Assembly: GCF_004803895.1 (NCBI RefSeq)
Contig: NZ_CP021978.1
Location: 2,480,001 to 2,544,000 of the forward strand
DNA: 64,000 bases
DNA from: Streptomyces hawaiiensis
GTDB lineage: Bacteria > Actinomycetota > Actinomycetes > Streptomycetales > Streptomycetaceae
Direction of reading: 5' to 3'
Shown here: positions 41,989 to 50,838 of the stretch, in pieces
How positions within the stretch are numbered: the first letter of the stretch is position 1
Layout of the letters: each line of letters starts with the position of its first letter
Made by a program: the position numbers and the translations under genes
Notes under the pieces: generated by a model
Databases searched by the model: none
The model's input: the letters and a program-made list of their open reading frames with translations, nothing else
What the model was told of the DNA's origin: nothing

Positions 41989-43493
41989 CGGTGGGCGGTT
42001 GCCCTTCCCAGCAGGGCGCACACCAGGGCGGCTTGGGCGGCGGCTGCCGTGCCGTACACGGCCGCTCCCGCCATGTGCGGATCGCCGGTGCGGGTGACGA
42101 GGAGCAGGGTCTGGACGAGGGCCGCGGCGCAGCACACCGCCGTCGCGCCGGTCACCGCCCCGAACGACTGGAGCAGCAGGCCCGTCCACAGGACCACGCC
42201 CAGCAGGAGCAGCCCGGCCAGCCGGACCCCGCCCGGGACCGGGGCGTGCGGCCACAGGGCGGAGGCGGCGAGGCCCAGGGCGAGGAGGGCGGCGAGATAG
42301 GCGGACAGGCACTGGACGACCGTCAGGACGGTGGTCCGCCGGAAGTCCCGGGCGGTGCCGCTGGAGCGCAGTCCGGCGAGGCTGTCGCTGCGGAAGCGGT
42401 ACAGCAGCCACTCGGCGGGTCCCATGCTGAGCGTGAGCGCCACGGCGGCGGGCGCGGCGACCGCACCGGTCGTCTCGCCGGCGAGGACGTCGCCGAGCGC
42501 CGCGTACAGCACGAGCACACCGGTGGCGAGCCCGAACAGGGCGTACGGCAGGGAGCCCGTGAGCCGGGGGGCGGCGGGGCGGCGGTGGGCGGGGAGGGTG
42601 CCGAACGCGCCGAAGGGGAGCAGGGCGACCAGGCCCGCGGTCCAGCCGTGCTCGTCCTTGAGGGCGGGTGCCACCTCGCGCAGTGCGAGCACGGCGACCG
42701 CCGCCAGGGAGGCCGGCAGCAGGGCCAGGCTCGCGGTCTCGGGCAGCGGGTCGACGAGGGACAGGACCGCGCCCGCCGCCATCGGTGCGAGGGCGGCCAG
42801 CAGGAGCCGTTCGCGGCCCATCACCAGTAGCACGGTCGCCGCGGCCAGATAGCAGGACTGCCCGGCGGCGAAGGCGACCACGGCCGGGGCCGCGCCCCCC
42901 GCGCACGACACGGCGACCAGGGAGCCGAGCAGCGCGCCCGCCGGGGCGCCGAGCAGCAGGGCGCGCCGGGCGGCCATCCGGTCGCCGAGCCCCAGCCACG
43001 CGTACGCCCGGTGAGCCAGGCCCTGGTTCCAGGTCCAGCCGCACAGGGCGCCGGCGAGGAGCGGGACCGTGCCCGCGGGGAGTCCGAAGTCGCCGGGGCC
43101 GGTGAACAGGGGGGCGCCGAGGACGTAGGCGAGGCCGGGCAGCGCGAAGACGACGCCGCGCAGCAGGCAGCCGAGCAGGCCGATCCGCCAAGGGTCGGGG
43201 GCCGGGCCATCGGGCTCGGGGTAGCGGCGCTCGACGCGTTCGTAGAGGGTCTCGGCGAGGGCGAAGGAGTTCTTCACGCCGTACCGCTCGCGTATCTGGT
43301 CGTCGGAGAGGCCGTCGGACTCCAGCAGGGCGGCTATCTCGTCCGGGTGGACGGCCGCGGCTATGAAGTCCTCCAGGCGGTCGGCGAGTTCGTCCACCGG
43401 GTCGGGCCGGGCCCAGCTGGGGGTGCGCTGCCGGGGGATCCCGGGGAGGGTGTCCGGGCGGGAGCCCGGGGGCAGCCAGACGCTTCCGCTCAC
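41985..43493 (-). CDS. Large polytopic membrane protein of the exopolysaccharide locus
   Basis: 502 aa. The first 115 residues are cytoplasmic with a charged helical stretch (DELADRLEDFIAAAVHPDEI, LSDDQIRERYGV). They are followed by about twelve hydrophobic segments to the end, the size and shape of flippases such as PelG. I see no definite family motif, so the PelG-like role rests on position between the PelF-type transferase and the hydrolases and on topology. GTG 43493 overlaps the transferase stop (GTGA) and its stop overlaps the GH135-like start (ATGA). Confidence 0.8.
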   Translation of the reverse strand: MSGSVWLPPGSRPDTLPGIPRQRTPSWARPDPVDELADRLEDFIAAAVHPDEIAALLESDGLSDDQIRERYGVKNSFALAETLYERVERRYPEPDGPAPDPWRIGLLGCLLRGVVFALPGLAYVLGAPLFTGPGDFGLPAGTVPLLAGALCGWTWNQGLAHRAYAWLGLGDRMAARRALLLGAPAGALLGSLVAVSCAGGAAPAVVAFAAGQSCYLAAATVLLVMGRERLLLAALAPMAAGAVLSLVDPLPETASLALLPASLAAVAVLALREVAPALKDEHGWTAGLVALLPFGAFGTLPAHRRPAAPRLTGSLPYALFGLATGVLVLYAALGDVLAGETTGAVAAPAAVALTLSMGPAEWLLYRFRSDSLAGLRSSGTARDFRRTTVLTVVQCLSAYLAALLALGLAASALWPHAPVPGGVRLAGLLLLGVVLWTGLLLQSFGAVTGATAVCCAAALVQTLLLVTRTGDPHMAGAAVYGTAAAAQAALVCALLGRATAHR

Positions 43494-45013
43494 CAGCCGG
43501 CCCCGTCCGTCGCGACGGACGCGTACCAGGGGTCGCGCAGTTCCAGGGTCCAGTCGGCGACGGTCTCCAGCGTCGGCTCGTACACCTCGTCCTCGCCCGC
43601 GAGTTCCTTGTAGATGGTGCGGAAGGCGTCCACCGAGCGGCGCAGCGTGAATCGGTCGATGACCCGCTGACGGGACAACTCGCCCAGCTTCAGACGTCGT
43701 TGGTCGTCCTTCAGCAGGGTCAGCGCGGCGGCGGCCATCTTCTCCGGCTCGCGCGGGGGCACCACCAGGCCCGTGTCGCCGACGGCCTCGCGCACCCCGC
43801 CGACATCGGTGGACACCGTCGTACGGCCGCAGGACATGGCCTCGATGATGGAGAACGGGAAGCCCTCGGAGATCGACGACAGCATGACGAGGTGCCCGGC
43901 CGCGTAGGCGCGCCAGACCTCGGTGATGCGGCCTTCGAAGGTCAGGCCGTCGGTGACGCCCAGTTCGGCGGCGAGCTTCTCCAGCCGGGTGCGGTAGGCC
44001 TCGCCGCCGGGCGGGACGGGGCCGAACAGCCTGAGCCGGGCCGCCGGGATCTCGGCGCGCACCATCGCGTAGGCGCGGATCAGGGTCTCCAGGTCCTTGA
44101 TGGGGTCGATCCGGCCGCACCAGGACAGGGTCGGGACGTCGGGTTCGGGGCCGGCGTGCGGGAAGGCGGCCGGGTCGACGCCGTTGTAGACCGTGCGGAT
44201 CTTGTCGGCGTCGGCGCCGCCGCGCTCCTCCCAGCGGCGGTTGTACTGGTTGCACGGCGTGATCAGGTCGGCGGCCCGGTAGCCGCAGGAGTTCAGCTCA
44301 CGGTAGAAGCCGAGCATGAACGCCTTCACGGGCCAGCGCTGGGCGTCGCGGCGGTAGCCGAGGTAGCGCTCGCGCAGGTAGATGCCGTGCTCGGTGAGCA
44401 GGAACGGCACGCCGTCCAGGTGGCGGGCGGCGAGCGCGGGCAGGGTCGCGAGGCCGCTGCTCACGGCGTGTGCCACGGAGTCCTCGGGTATGCGGACGCC
44501 GAGCGGGCGCAGGGCGTGCTCCAGCAGGTCGGTCGCGGTCAGCGCGTCGTGCACGGTCGGGCGGGCGGCGGCCGTCGGCAGATGCGGCATGGTCCAGATC
44601 CACATCAGCGACCGCAGCGCCGACTCGGTGCGCAGGGCGGCCGACAGGCGTCCGTCCCGGGCGAGTTCGGCCAGCTCGTTCAGGGACTCACCGAAGTCGG
44701 CGTGCGAGCCGGGGTCCAGGAAGGAGAGCAGGAACCGCTCGTAGCTCTCGGAGAAGCGGCGGCGGGCCCTGCCGTACGGGGGTCTGGCGCGGCCGGGGCG
44801 CGGGCCCCAGGTCGGTACGGAGGTGTGGCGGCAGACGTTGGGCGGCAGCTCCCAGGTGACGGGTTCACGGCCGCTGCCGGTGAGCGAGACGATGTGGAAG
44901 TCGACCTCCGGCATGCCCTTGACGAGCTGGTCGCACCAGGTGCTGACGCCGCCGTGGACGTGCGGGTAGGTGCCTTCCGTGAGCATGGTGACATGACGGC
45001 CTGTTCGCCTCAT
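43490..45013 (-). CDS. pelF: PelF-type GT4 glycosyltransferase
   Basis: 507 aa. RRTGRHVTMLTEGTYPHVHGGVSTWCDQLVKGMPEV at the N-terminus is the PelF family start. VPFLLTEHGIYLRERYL and the C-terminal Rossmann half with VYNGVD, SWCGRIDPIKDLETLIRAYA and SSISEGFPFSIIEAMSCGR (EX7E donor site) follow. Soluble transferases of this family polymerise partly deacetylated GalNAc-rich Pel; fungal Gtb3 also contains a GT4 domain. ATG 45013. It lies 101 nt downstream of the deacetylase gene with a repeat copy between, and is followed by three overlapping genes. The symbol is by family, not proven function. Confidence 0.88.
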   Translation of the reverse strand: MRRTGRHVTMLTEGTYPHVHGGVSTWCDQLVKGMPEVDFHIVSLTGSGREPVTWELPPNVCRHTSVPTWGPRPGRARPPYGRARRRFSESYERFLLSFLDPGSHADFGESLNELAELARDGRLSAALRTESALRSLMWIWTMPHLPTAAARPTVHDALTATDLLEHALRPLGVRIPEDSVAHAVSSGLATLPALAARHLDGVPFLLTEHGIYLRERYLGYRRDAQRWPVKAFMLGFYRELNSCGYRAADLITPCNQYNRRWEERGGADADKIRTVYNGVDPAAFPHAGPEPDVPTLSWCGRIDPIKDLETLIRAYAMVRAEIPAARLRLFGPVPPGGEAYRTRLEKLAAELGVTDGLTFEGRITEVWRAYAAGHLVMLSSISEGFPFSIIEAMSCGRTTVSTDVGGVREAVGDTGLVVPPREPEKMAAAALTLLKDDQRRLKLGELSRQRVIDRFTLRRSVDAFRTIYKELAGEDEVYEPTLETVADWTLELRDPWYASVATDGAGW

Positions 45014-45090
45014 GCGGTGTTTCCCCCTGTATTGCGGATGTTGTGCGGGGAACCGCTGCCCGGATCCCGTGTGCGGGCTCGTGGTGGGCT

Positions 45091-45120
45091 GGTCGCGCAG
45101 TTCCCCGCGCCCCTTCAGGG
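45091..45120. repeat. Intergenic GC-rich repeat, type A copy
   Basis: GGTCGCGCAGTTCCCCGCGC plus a GCCCC-TTCA-GGGC hairpin. It overlaps the stop codon of the deacetylase gene (45115-45117) and so may reduce read-through into pelF. Confidence 0.75.
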
Positions 45121-47148
45121 CAGCTTCAGCGTGAGAGCCGACTGGAGTGCTGCCGGGGTCGTCCAGGCCGAGCGGGCTCCCGCGTAGGCCGTGCCGAAGG
45201 CGCTTGTGCCGAGCAGGACTTGCTTCTTCGTGCCCTCCGGGGCGGTCATCGGGATCTGCGTTCCGGACGGGGCGGTGACCGTGACCGTGCCGCCGATCCG
45301 GTACGCCGTCACGCGGTTGTCCGCCAGGGCGGTCTGCCAGGCGGCGCGGCGCTGCACCTCGGTGCCGATGGCGCTGTGCCGGGGGTTCTCCAGCGGGGTG
45401 CTGTCGGTGAACAGCGCCCGGTAGTCGGCGAGCACCTTCTCCATGACCGGGTAGAGCAACCGGTCCTCGGCCAGGTTGGACTGGTGCGCGTAGTGCGGCC
45501 GGGGGTCGCCCGCGAGGACGTGTCCGAGGGCGGTGCGCGCCTCCTGCGGGACGATGTGCTCGGCGTAACCCGTGGCCGGGTCGAGCGGCTCGTCGAGACA
45601 CGTCGACGTCGGATTGTCCTCGCAGACGCCGCTGCCGCCGTCACCGCGCGAGGTGTAGACCCAGTTGTACTCGTCGGCCATCTCGGCCGCCGTGCCCACG
45701 TTGTAGTACACGTTCATCGGGTGGCGCGGGACGGTCAGGGCGTTGCCGACCGGGCGCTGCTCGGGCTCGCGGGAGTTGTCCGAGGCGATCCACTTGACGC
45801 CGGTGTCGGCGAGGGCGCCGGCCAGGCCCGGGTTGTCGTTCGGCTGCTGCGGCAGGGTCTTCAGGCCCGAGTGCTCACCGGTGACCAGCTCGGCGCGGTC
45901 GACGGGCAGGCCCTTGTTCACGGCCCAGTTGTGGTTGTCCCGGATCTGCGCGGCGATCTCGGCGCGGCTCATGTACTTCGTCGTGCCGTCGGCGTTCTTC
46001 GCGCAGCTCCAGGGCACGCTGGAGGTGTCCTGGACGCAGCCGAGGAAGGGGTGCGTGTAGGTGTGGTTGACCCAGCGGTACTGCGCCTTGTCGGCGAGCA
46101 GCCGGTCGGTGAGGGCGTCGGCGCCGCCGTGCTCGGTCTTCCACTCCTCGCCGGACCCGGCGTTGAAGACCATGTCCATGGTGAAGCCGTGCTCGCGCTG
46201 CCACTGGGCGGCGTAGGCGGCGTCGTCCGCGGTCATGCGGATCGGCGTGGTGCCCTCGCCGTCGCCGCCCGCGCAGTCGAAGTCGCCCGGGGTGCAGTTG
46301 CGTGCGGTGTCCCAGCGGCTGTCCGGGGCGAACACGTCGTCGACGTGCACGGCGAAGGAGTTGCGGGTCTGCCCCAGGTGCACGCCCTGGGTGAGCCACT
46401 CGACGATGCCGCGGGCCAGCAGCCGGAACTGCTGCTGGTTGTTGTTGTAGGCGAAGGTCACCACGAGTTCGCGGCGGCCGTCGTGGGCGTACTCCCCGAC
46501 GAGGCTGCCGCGGCCGGTGCCGCCGGGTACGGGGATGTCGACGTAGCTGGTGAAGCCGGTACGGGGCCGGGCGACATAGCCGTAACTCTCCTGCACGGCC
46601 GGGGCGTTGTCCTCGAAGCGGAACGCGCCGTCGAGGTAGCCGAACCAGCCCGCCTTCCCGGCCGCGGTGACGGCTGCCTCGCGTCCGTCAAGAGGGCCCG
46701 CCCAGCCACCCTCACTGGTGTAGTCGAGGCCGACCTCCGGGTGCGCCCAGGTGTAGGCGTCGACCTGCGGGATGCCGTACGTCCGCTCGTAGGTCTCCAG
46801 CACGGTCTGCTCGGCGGAGCCCGCGCCGAACGGCGCCTCGTTGGGCAGGACGACGCCCTGGTACTTGGCGCGGGGCCGGCCGTCGACGGTGTCGCTCAGG
46901 AACGACGCTGTGATCTTCGGCCGGCCGGAGTCGTTCAGGTCGATGGTGGTGTACGGGATGCCCGTGCTCTTCAGGTGGGCGGTGACGGCCTTCACGGGGC
47001 TGTCGCCGTTGTCCACCACCAGCACCTTCAGATCGATGCGTGGTTCCTCCGCGGCCGCCGCCCCGGGCGCTGTCACCCCGGCCGTGATCATGCCTGCCGC
47101 CGTCACCGCGGCGGCCGTGTTTCTCCATCTGCGCGCACGCTGCGCCAT
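45115..47148 (-). CDS. Secreted Agd3/CE18-like polysaccharide deacetylase
   Basis: 677 aa. Tat- or Sec-type signal (RRWRN, then a hydrophobic stretch; cleavage near AAAAE about residue 34). Residues 35-255 form an N-terminal domain (LKVLVVDNGDSPVKAVTAHL); a NodB-like deacetylase barrel begins at SFAVHVDDVF (268-271, H-x-D-D) and has the HTYTH metal motif (362-366). GHVLAGDPRPHYAHQSNLAEDRLLYPVMEKVL and a beta-rich C-terminus complete the pattern I associate with fungal Agd3, which deacetylates galactosaminogalactan. GGAGG is 5 nt before the ATG. Upstream of pelF on the same strand. Activity inferred. Confidence 0.88.
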   Translation of the reverse strand: MAQRARRWRNTAAAVTAAGMITAGVTAPGAAAAEEPRIDLKVLVVDNGDSPVKAVTAHLKSTGIPYTTIDLNDSGRPKITASFLSDTVDGRPRAKYQGVVLPNEAPFGAGSAEQTVLETYERTYGIPQVDAYTWAHPEVGLDYTSEGGWAGPLDGREAAVTAAGKAGWFGYLDGAFRFEDNAPAVQESYGYVARPRTGFTSYVDIPVPGGTGRGSLVGEYAHDGRRELVVTFAYNNNQQQFRLLARGIVEWLTQGVHLGQTRNSFAVHVDDVFAPDSRWDTARNCTPGDFDCAGGDGEGTTPIRMTADDAAYAAQWQREHGFTMDMVFNAGSGEEWKTEHGGADALTDRLLADKAQYRWVNHTYTHPFLGCVQDTSSVPWSCAKNADGTTKYMSRAEIAAQIRDNHNWAVNKGLPVDRAELVTGEHSGLKTLPQQPNDNPGLAGALADTGVKWIASDNSREPEQRPVGNALTVPRHPMNVYYNVGTAAEMADEYNWVYTSRGDGGSGVCEDNPTSTCLDEPLDPATGYAEHIVPQEARTALGHVLAGDPRPHYAHQSNLAEDRLLYPVMEKVLADYRALFTDSTPLENPRHSAIGTEVQRRAAWQTALADNRVTAYRIGGTVTVTAPSGTQIPMTAPEGTKKQVLLGTSAFGTAYAGARSAWTTPAALQSALTLKLP

Positions 47149-47494
47149 GGTTCCTCCCCCAGAAGATCCCAGGAATCCTCTTGCGGTCGAACAGAGGAGG
47201 ATCCGTGGAAATCATGCAAAGCGGCGAGCAGGGCGCTCACCGGATCGCGACGAGTGTGACTCAGTTCACCGACATGAAGGATCAAGAAATGGCCACTACG
47301 CCACCGACAGGTGAACGCCCGCATGAATGAGCGAACCAGGCCACGCGCGTAGTCTCGACGTCGAGTGTTCGCCGCACCGGGGAAGGCCCCGCGGACCCCA
47401 GACCCTGAGGTCGGACTAGGGTCGGCTGTCGGGCCCGGTCGACCCACACCGTTCGACCACAGCAACTTCACATCGGAAGCGAGATTTCACCACC
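47149..47494. other. Divergent 346-nt region between the deacetylase and pepA genes
   Basis: No gene seen. A 12-bp palindrome, CTCGACGTCGAG, is at 47354-47365, and TAGGGT at 47417-47422 is a possible pepA -10, about 72 nt before its GTG. No -35 and no riboswitch-like pattern were recognised. Confidence 0.6.
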
Positions 47495-49021
47495 GTGACT
47501 GCTCTCACTCTCAGCACCGCCGCGGCGTCCGGTCTGCGGGCCGACGCGATCGTGATCGGTGTCGCCAAGGGTGCCAAGGGGCCGGTCGTCGCACCGGGCG
47601 CCGAGGCCGTGGACAAGGCGTACGACGGCAGGCTCGCCGGCGTTCTGGAGACTCTCGGCGCATCCGGCGGCGAGGGCGAGGTGACGAAGCTGCCGGCGCC
47701 GTCCGGCTTCAAAGCGCCGCTCGTCCTGGCCGTCGGCCTGGGCGCGGTCCCGGAGAAGGACGCCGAGTACGGCACCGAGGCCCTGCGCAAGGCCGCCGGT
47801 GTCGCCGCCCGCGCCCTGGCCGGGTCCAGGAAGGCCGCCTTCGCACTGCCGCTGAGCGACGCCGCCGACGCCGCCGCGATCGGGGAGGGCGCGCTGCTCG
47901 GCGCGTACTCCTTCGACACCTACAAGGACAACGGCAAGGACCCCAGGGCGAAGAACGGCAAGGCTCCCCTCGCCGAGATCGCCCTGCTCGGCGGCAAGCC
48001 CCGCGACAAGGCGTACAAGGCCGCGGTCGAGCGTGCCGCCGCCGTGTCCGAGGAGCTCAACCGCGCCCGCGACCTGGTCAACACCCCGCCGAACGACCTG
48101 AACCCCGAGTCGTTCGCCGCGATCGCCCAGGCCGCGGCCAAGGAGCACGGCATCAAGGTGCAGGTGCTCGACGAGAAGGCCCTGGTCAAGGGCGGCTACG
48201 GCGGCATCCTCGGCGTCGGCGCGGGCTCGGCGGCGGGACCGCGCCTGGTGAAGCTGTCGTACACCTCCTCGAAGGCGAAGAAGCACCTCGCCTTCGTCGG
48301 CAAGGGCATCACCTACGACTCGGGCGGCATCTCGCTGAAGCCGGCCGGTCACAACGAGACGATGAAGTGCGACATGAGCGGCGCGGCCTCGGTGTTCGCC
48401 GCGGTCGTCGCCGCCGCGCGTCTCGGCCTGGAGGTCAACGTCACCGGCTGGCTCGCCCTGGCCGAGAACATGCCCTCCGGGTCCGCGACCCGTCCGGGTG
48501 ACGTGCTGCGGATGTACAGCGGCAAGACGGTGGAGGTGCTCAACACCGACGCCGAGGGCCGGCTGGTGCTGGCGGACGCGCTGTGGGCGGCGTCGCAGGA
48601 GAAGCCGGACGCGATCGTGGACGTGGCGACGCTGACCGGGGCGATGGTGCTGGCGCTGGGCAACCGGACGTTCGGGATCATGGGCAACGACGACGCGTTC
48701 CGCGCCGCGCTGTGCGAGGCCGCCGAGGAGGTCGGGGAGCCGGCGTGGCCGATGCCGCTGCCGGAGCACCTGCGCAAGGGGATGGACTCGGCCACGGCCG
48801 ACATCGCGAACATGGGTGAGCGGATGGGCGGCGGGCTGGTCGCCGGTCTGTTCCTGCGCGAGTTCGTGGGCGAGGGCATCACCTGGGCCCACCTGGACAT
48901 CGCCGGGCCGGCCTTCAACGAGGGCGGGCCGTTCGGCTACACGCCGAAGGGTGGCACGGGCAGTGGCGTGCGGACGCTGGTGCGGCTGGCCGAGCTGACC
49001 GCCGCCGGGGATCTGGGCTGA
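47495..49021 (+). CDS. pepA: Leucyl aminopeptidase (M17)
   Basis: 508 aa. Cytosolic dimetal peptidase releasing N-terminal residues. The C-terminal half holds KGITYDSGGISLKPAGHNETMKCDMSGAAS (metal Lys/Asp) and the signature NTDAEGRLVLADAL, then GLFLREFVGEGITWAHLDIAGPAF. The N-terminal 170 residues are the variable hexamer-forming domain. GTG 47495 has a weak RBS (GGAAGCGAG is distant). Single-gene unit before lpd, separated by 365 nt of repeat-containing DNA. Confidence 0.97.
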   Translation: MTALTLSTAAASGLRADAIVIGVAKGAKGPVVAPGAEAVDKAYDGRLAGVLETLGASGGEGEVTKLPAPSGFKAPLVLAVGLGAVPEKDAEYGTEALRKAAGVAARALAGSRKAAFALPLSDAADAAAIGEGALLGAYSFDTYKDNGKDPRAKNGKAPLAEIALLGGKPRDKAYKAAVERAAAVSEELNRARDLVNTPPNDLNPESFAAIAQAAAKEHGIKVQVLDEKALVKGGYGGILGVGAGSAAGPRLVKLSYTSSKAKKHLAFVGKGITYDSGGISLKPAGHNETMKCDMSGAASVFAAVVAAARLGLEVNVTGWLALAENMPSGSATRPGDVLRMYSGKTVEVLNTDAEGRLVLADALWAASQEKPDAIVDVATLTGAMVLALGNRTFGIMGNDDAFRAALCEAAEEVGEPAWPMPLPEHLRKGMDSATADIANMGERMGGGLVAGLFLREFVGEGITWAHLDIAGPAFNEGGPFGYTPKGGTGSGVRTLVRLAELTAAGDLG

Positions 49022-49079
49022 CCTTCGCCTGAGAGCTCGGTCTCGTCCGCCGCGTGGCGAGCGCGGGGGCGTGGGGGTT

Positions 49080-49113
49080 GTTCGCGCAGTTCCCCGCGCC
49101 CCTTCAGGGCGTG
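49080..49113. repeat. Intergenic GC-rich repeat, type A copy
   Basis: GTTCGCGCAGTTCCCCGCGC with the GCCCC-TTCA-GGGC hairpin, 58 nt after the pepA stop. Confidence 0.8.
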
Positions 49114-49138
49114 ATTCCGCCGCCAGCGACAGGGTTGG

Positions 49139-49205
49139 TCGCGCCCGCGCGGCGGAGCCGCAGATCAGACACCGCCCCGACCCTGGGGCGCTGCCCCCGG
49201 GGCGG
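49139..49205. repeat. Intergenic GC-rich repeat, type B copy
   Basis: GTCGCGCCCGCGCGGCGGAG, GCCGCAGATCAGACACCGCC and a GGGGCGCTGCCCC stem at the end. Lies directly after the type A copy at 49080, so the two types can occur in tandem. Confidence 0.75.
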
Positions 49206-49386
49206 CTCATCTGAACGTGGGGCGTCTCACACCGCAGCCCGGCGTCTCCTTGTGTGCTGACAAGTGCGAAGATGGGGCTCGGCAGGACAGGGCCCCACCG
49301 AAGGGCCGAAGAACGAGCGGCCGGACACCAGCCGCCTGCCGGTCACTGAAGACCGGCTCACGGCGCACATGCATGGAGGACGTGAC

Positions 49387-50775
49387 GTGGCGAACGACGC
49401 CAGCACCGTTTTCGACCTAGTGATCCTCGGCGGTGGTAGCGGTGGTTACGCCGCGGCCCTGCGCGGGGCGCAGCTGGGCCTGGACGTCGCCCTGATCGAG
49501 AAGGACAAGGTCGGCGGCACCTGCCTGCACCGGGGATGCATCCCCACCAAGGCCCTGCTGCACGCGGGCGAGATCGCCGACCAGGCCCGCGAGAGCGAGC
49601 AGTTCGGTGTGAAGGCCTCCTTCGAGGGCATCGACATCGCCGGGGTCCACAAGTACAAGGACGGCGTGGTCGCCGGTCTGTACAAGGGCCTGCAGGGCCT
49701 GGTCGCCTCCCGGAAGGTGACGTACATCGAGGGTGAGGGGCGGCTGTCCTCCCCCACGTCCGTCGACGTGAACGGCCGTCGCGTCGAGGGCCGCCACATC
49801 CTGCTCGCGACCGGCTCCGTGCCGAAGTCGCTGCCCGGCCTGGAGATCGACGGCAACCGGATCATCTCTTCCGACCACGCCCTCGTCCTGGACCGCGTGC
49901 CCAAGTCCGCGATCATCCTGGGCGGCGGTGTCATCGGCGTCGAGTTCGCCTCCGCGTGGAAGTCCTTCGGCACCGAGGTCACCATCGTCGAGGGCCTGAA
50001 GCACCTCGTCCCGGTCGAGGACGAGAACTCCTCCAAGCTCCTGGAGCGCGCGTTCCGCAAGCGCGGCATCAAGTTCAACCTGGGCACCTTCTTCGAGAAG
50101 GCCGAATACACCCAGGACGGCGTCAAGGTCACCCTCGCCGACGGCAAGGAGTTCGAGGCCGAGGTCCTGCTGGTCGCCATCGGCCGCGGCCCGGTCTCCC
50201 AGGGCCTGGGCTACGAGGAGCAGGGCGTCGCCATGGACCGCGGCTACGTCCTGGTCGACGAGTACATGCGCACGAACGTGCCGACCGTCTCCGCCGTCGG
50301 CGACCTCGTCCCGACCCTCCAGCTCGCGCACGTCGGCTTCGCCGAGGGCATCCTGGTGGCGGAGCGCCTGGCCGGTCTGAAGACCGTTCCGATCGACTAC
50401 GACGGTGTCCCGCGGGTGACGTACTGCCACCCGGAGGTCGCCTCCGTGGGTATCACCGAGGCCAAGGCCAAGGAGATCTACGGCGCGGACAAGGTCGTCG
50501 CTCTGAAGTACAACCTCGCGGGCAACGGCAGGAGCAAGATCCTGAACACCGCGGGCGAGATCAAGCTCGTCCAGGTCAAGGACGGTGCCGTCGTCGGCGT
50601 CCACATGGTCGGCGACCGCATGGGCGAGCAGGTCGGCGAAGCCCAGCTGATCTACAACTGGGAGGCGCTGCCCGCCGAGGTCGCGCAGCTCATCCACGCC
50701 CACCCGACCCAGAGCGAGGCGCTCGGCGAGGCCCACCTGGCCCTGGCCGGCAAGCCCCTCCACGCGCACGACTGA
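49387..50775 (+). CDS. lpd: Dihydrolipoyl dehydrogenase (E3)
   Basis: 462 aa. Flavoprotein that reoxidises lipoyl groups of the 2-oxo-acid dehydrogenases. FAD fold LVILGGGSGGYAAALRGAQ, redox pair GGTCLHRGCIPTKALLH (CxxxxC), second FAD/NAD motif ILGGGVIGVEFAS and C-terminal HAHPTQSEALGEAH (His-Glu). GTG 49387 has GGAGG 6 nt upstream; the open frame to 49264 is not supported. It is 63 nt before sucB and surely co-transcribed. Confidence 0.97.
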   Translation: MANDASTVFDLVILGGGSGGYAAALRGAQLGLDVALIEKDKVGGTCLHRGCIPTKALLHAGEIADQARESEQFGVKASFEGIDIAGVHKYKDGVVAGLYKGLQGLVASRKVTYIEGEGRLSSPTSVDVNGRRVEGRHILLATGSVPKSLPGLEIDGNRIISSDHALVLDRVPKSAIILGGGVIGVEFASAWKSFGTEVTIVEGLKHLVPVEDENSSKLLERAFRKRGIKFNLGTFFEKAEYTQDGVKVTLADGKEFEAEVLLVAIGRGPVSQGLGYEEQGVAMDRGYVLVDEYMRTNVPTVSAVGDLVPTLQLAHVGFAEGILVAERLAGLKTVPIDYDGVPRVTYCHPEVASVGITEAKAKEIYGADKVVALKYNLAGNGRSKILNTAGEIKLVQVKDGAVVGVHMVGDRMGEQVGEAQLIYNWEALPAEVAQLIHAHPTQSEALGEAHLALAGKPLHAHD

Positions 50776-50838
50776 CCCCTCGGTCGACGAACGCGACGAC
50801 ACAGACTTCCGCACTTTCCGTAAGGAGCAACCGAAACC

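Larger units (their letters stand above)
49022..49386. other. 365-nt intergenic region between pepA and lpd with two repeat copies
   Basis: Holds a type A and a type B intergenic repeat (listed separately), then a unique segment with the inverted repeat CTTGT-GTGCTG-ACAAG (49249-49264), 123 nt before lpd. No ORF with an RBS was found. Confidence 0.7.

Noticed and set aside
47149..47494. c-di-AMP (ydaO-type) riboswitch before the deacetylase gene
   Set aside because: Considered because such elements precede secreted wall enzymes in streptomycetes, but the conserved core segments are not present.
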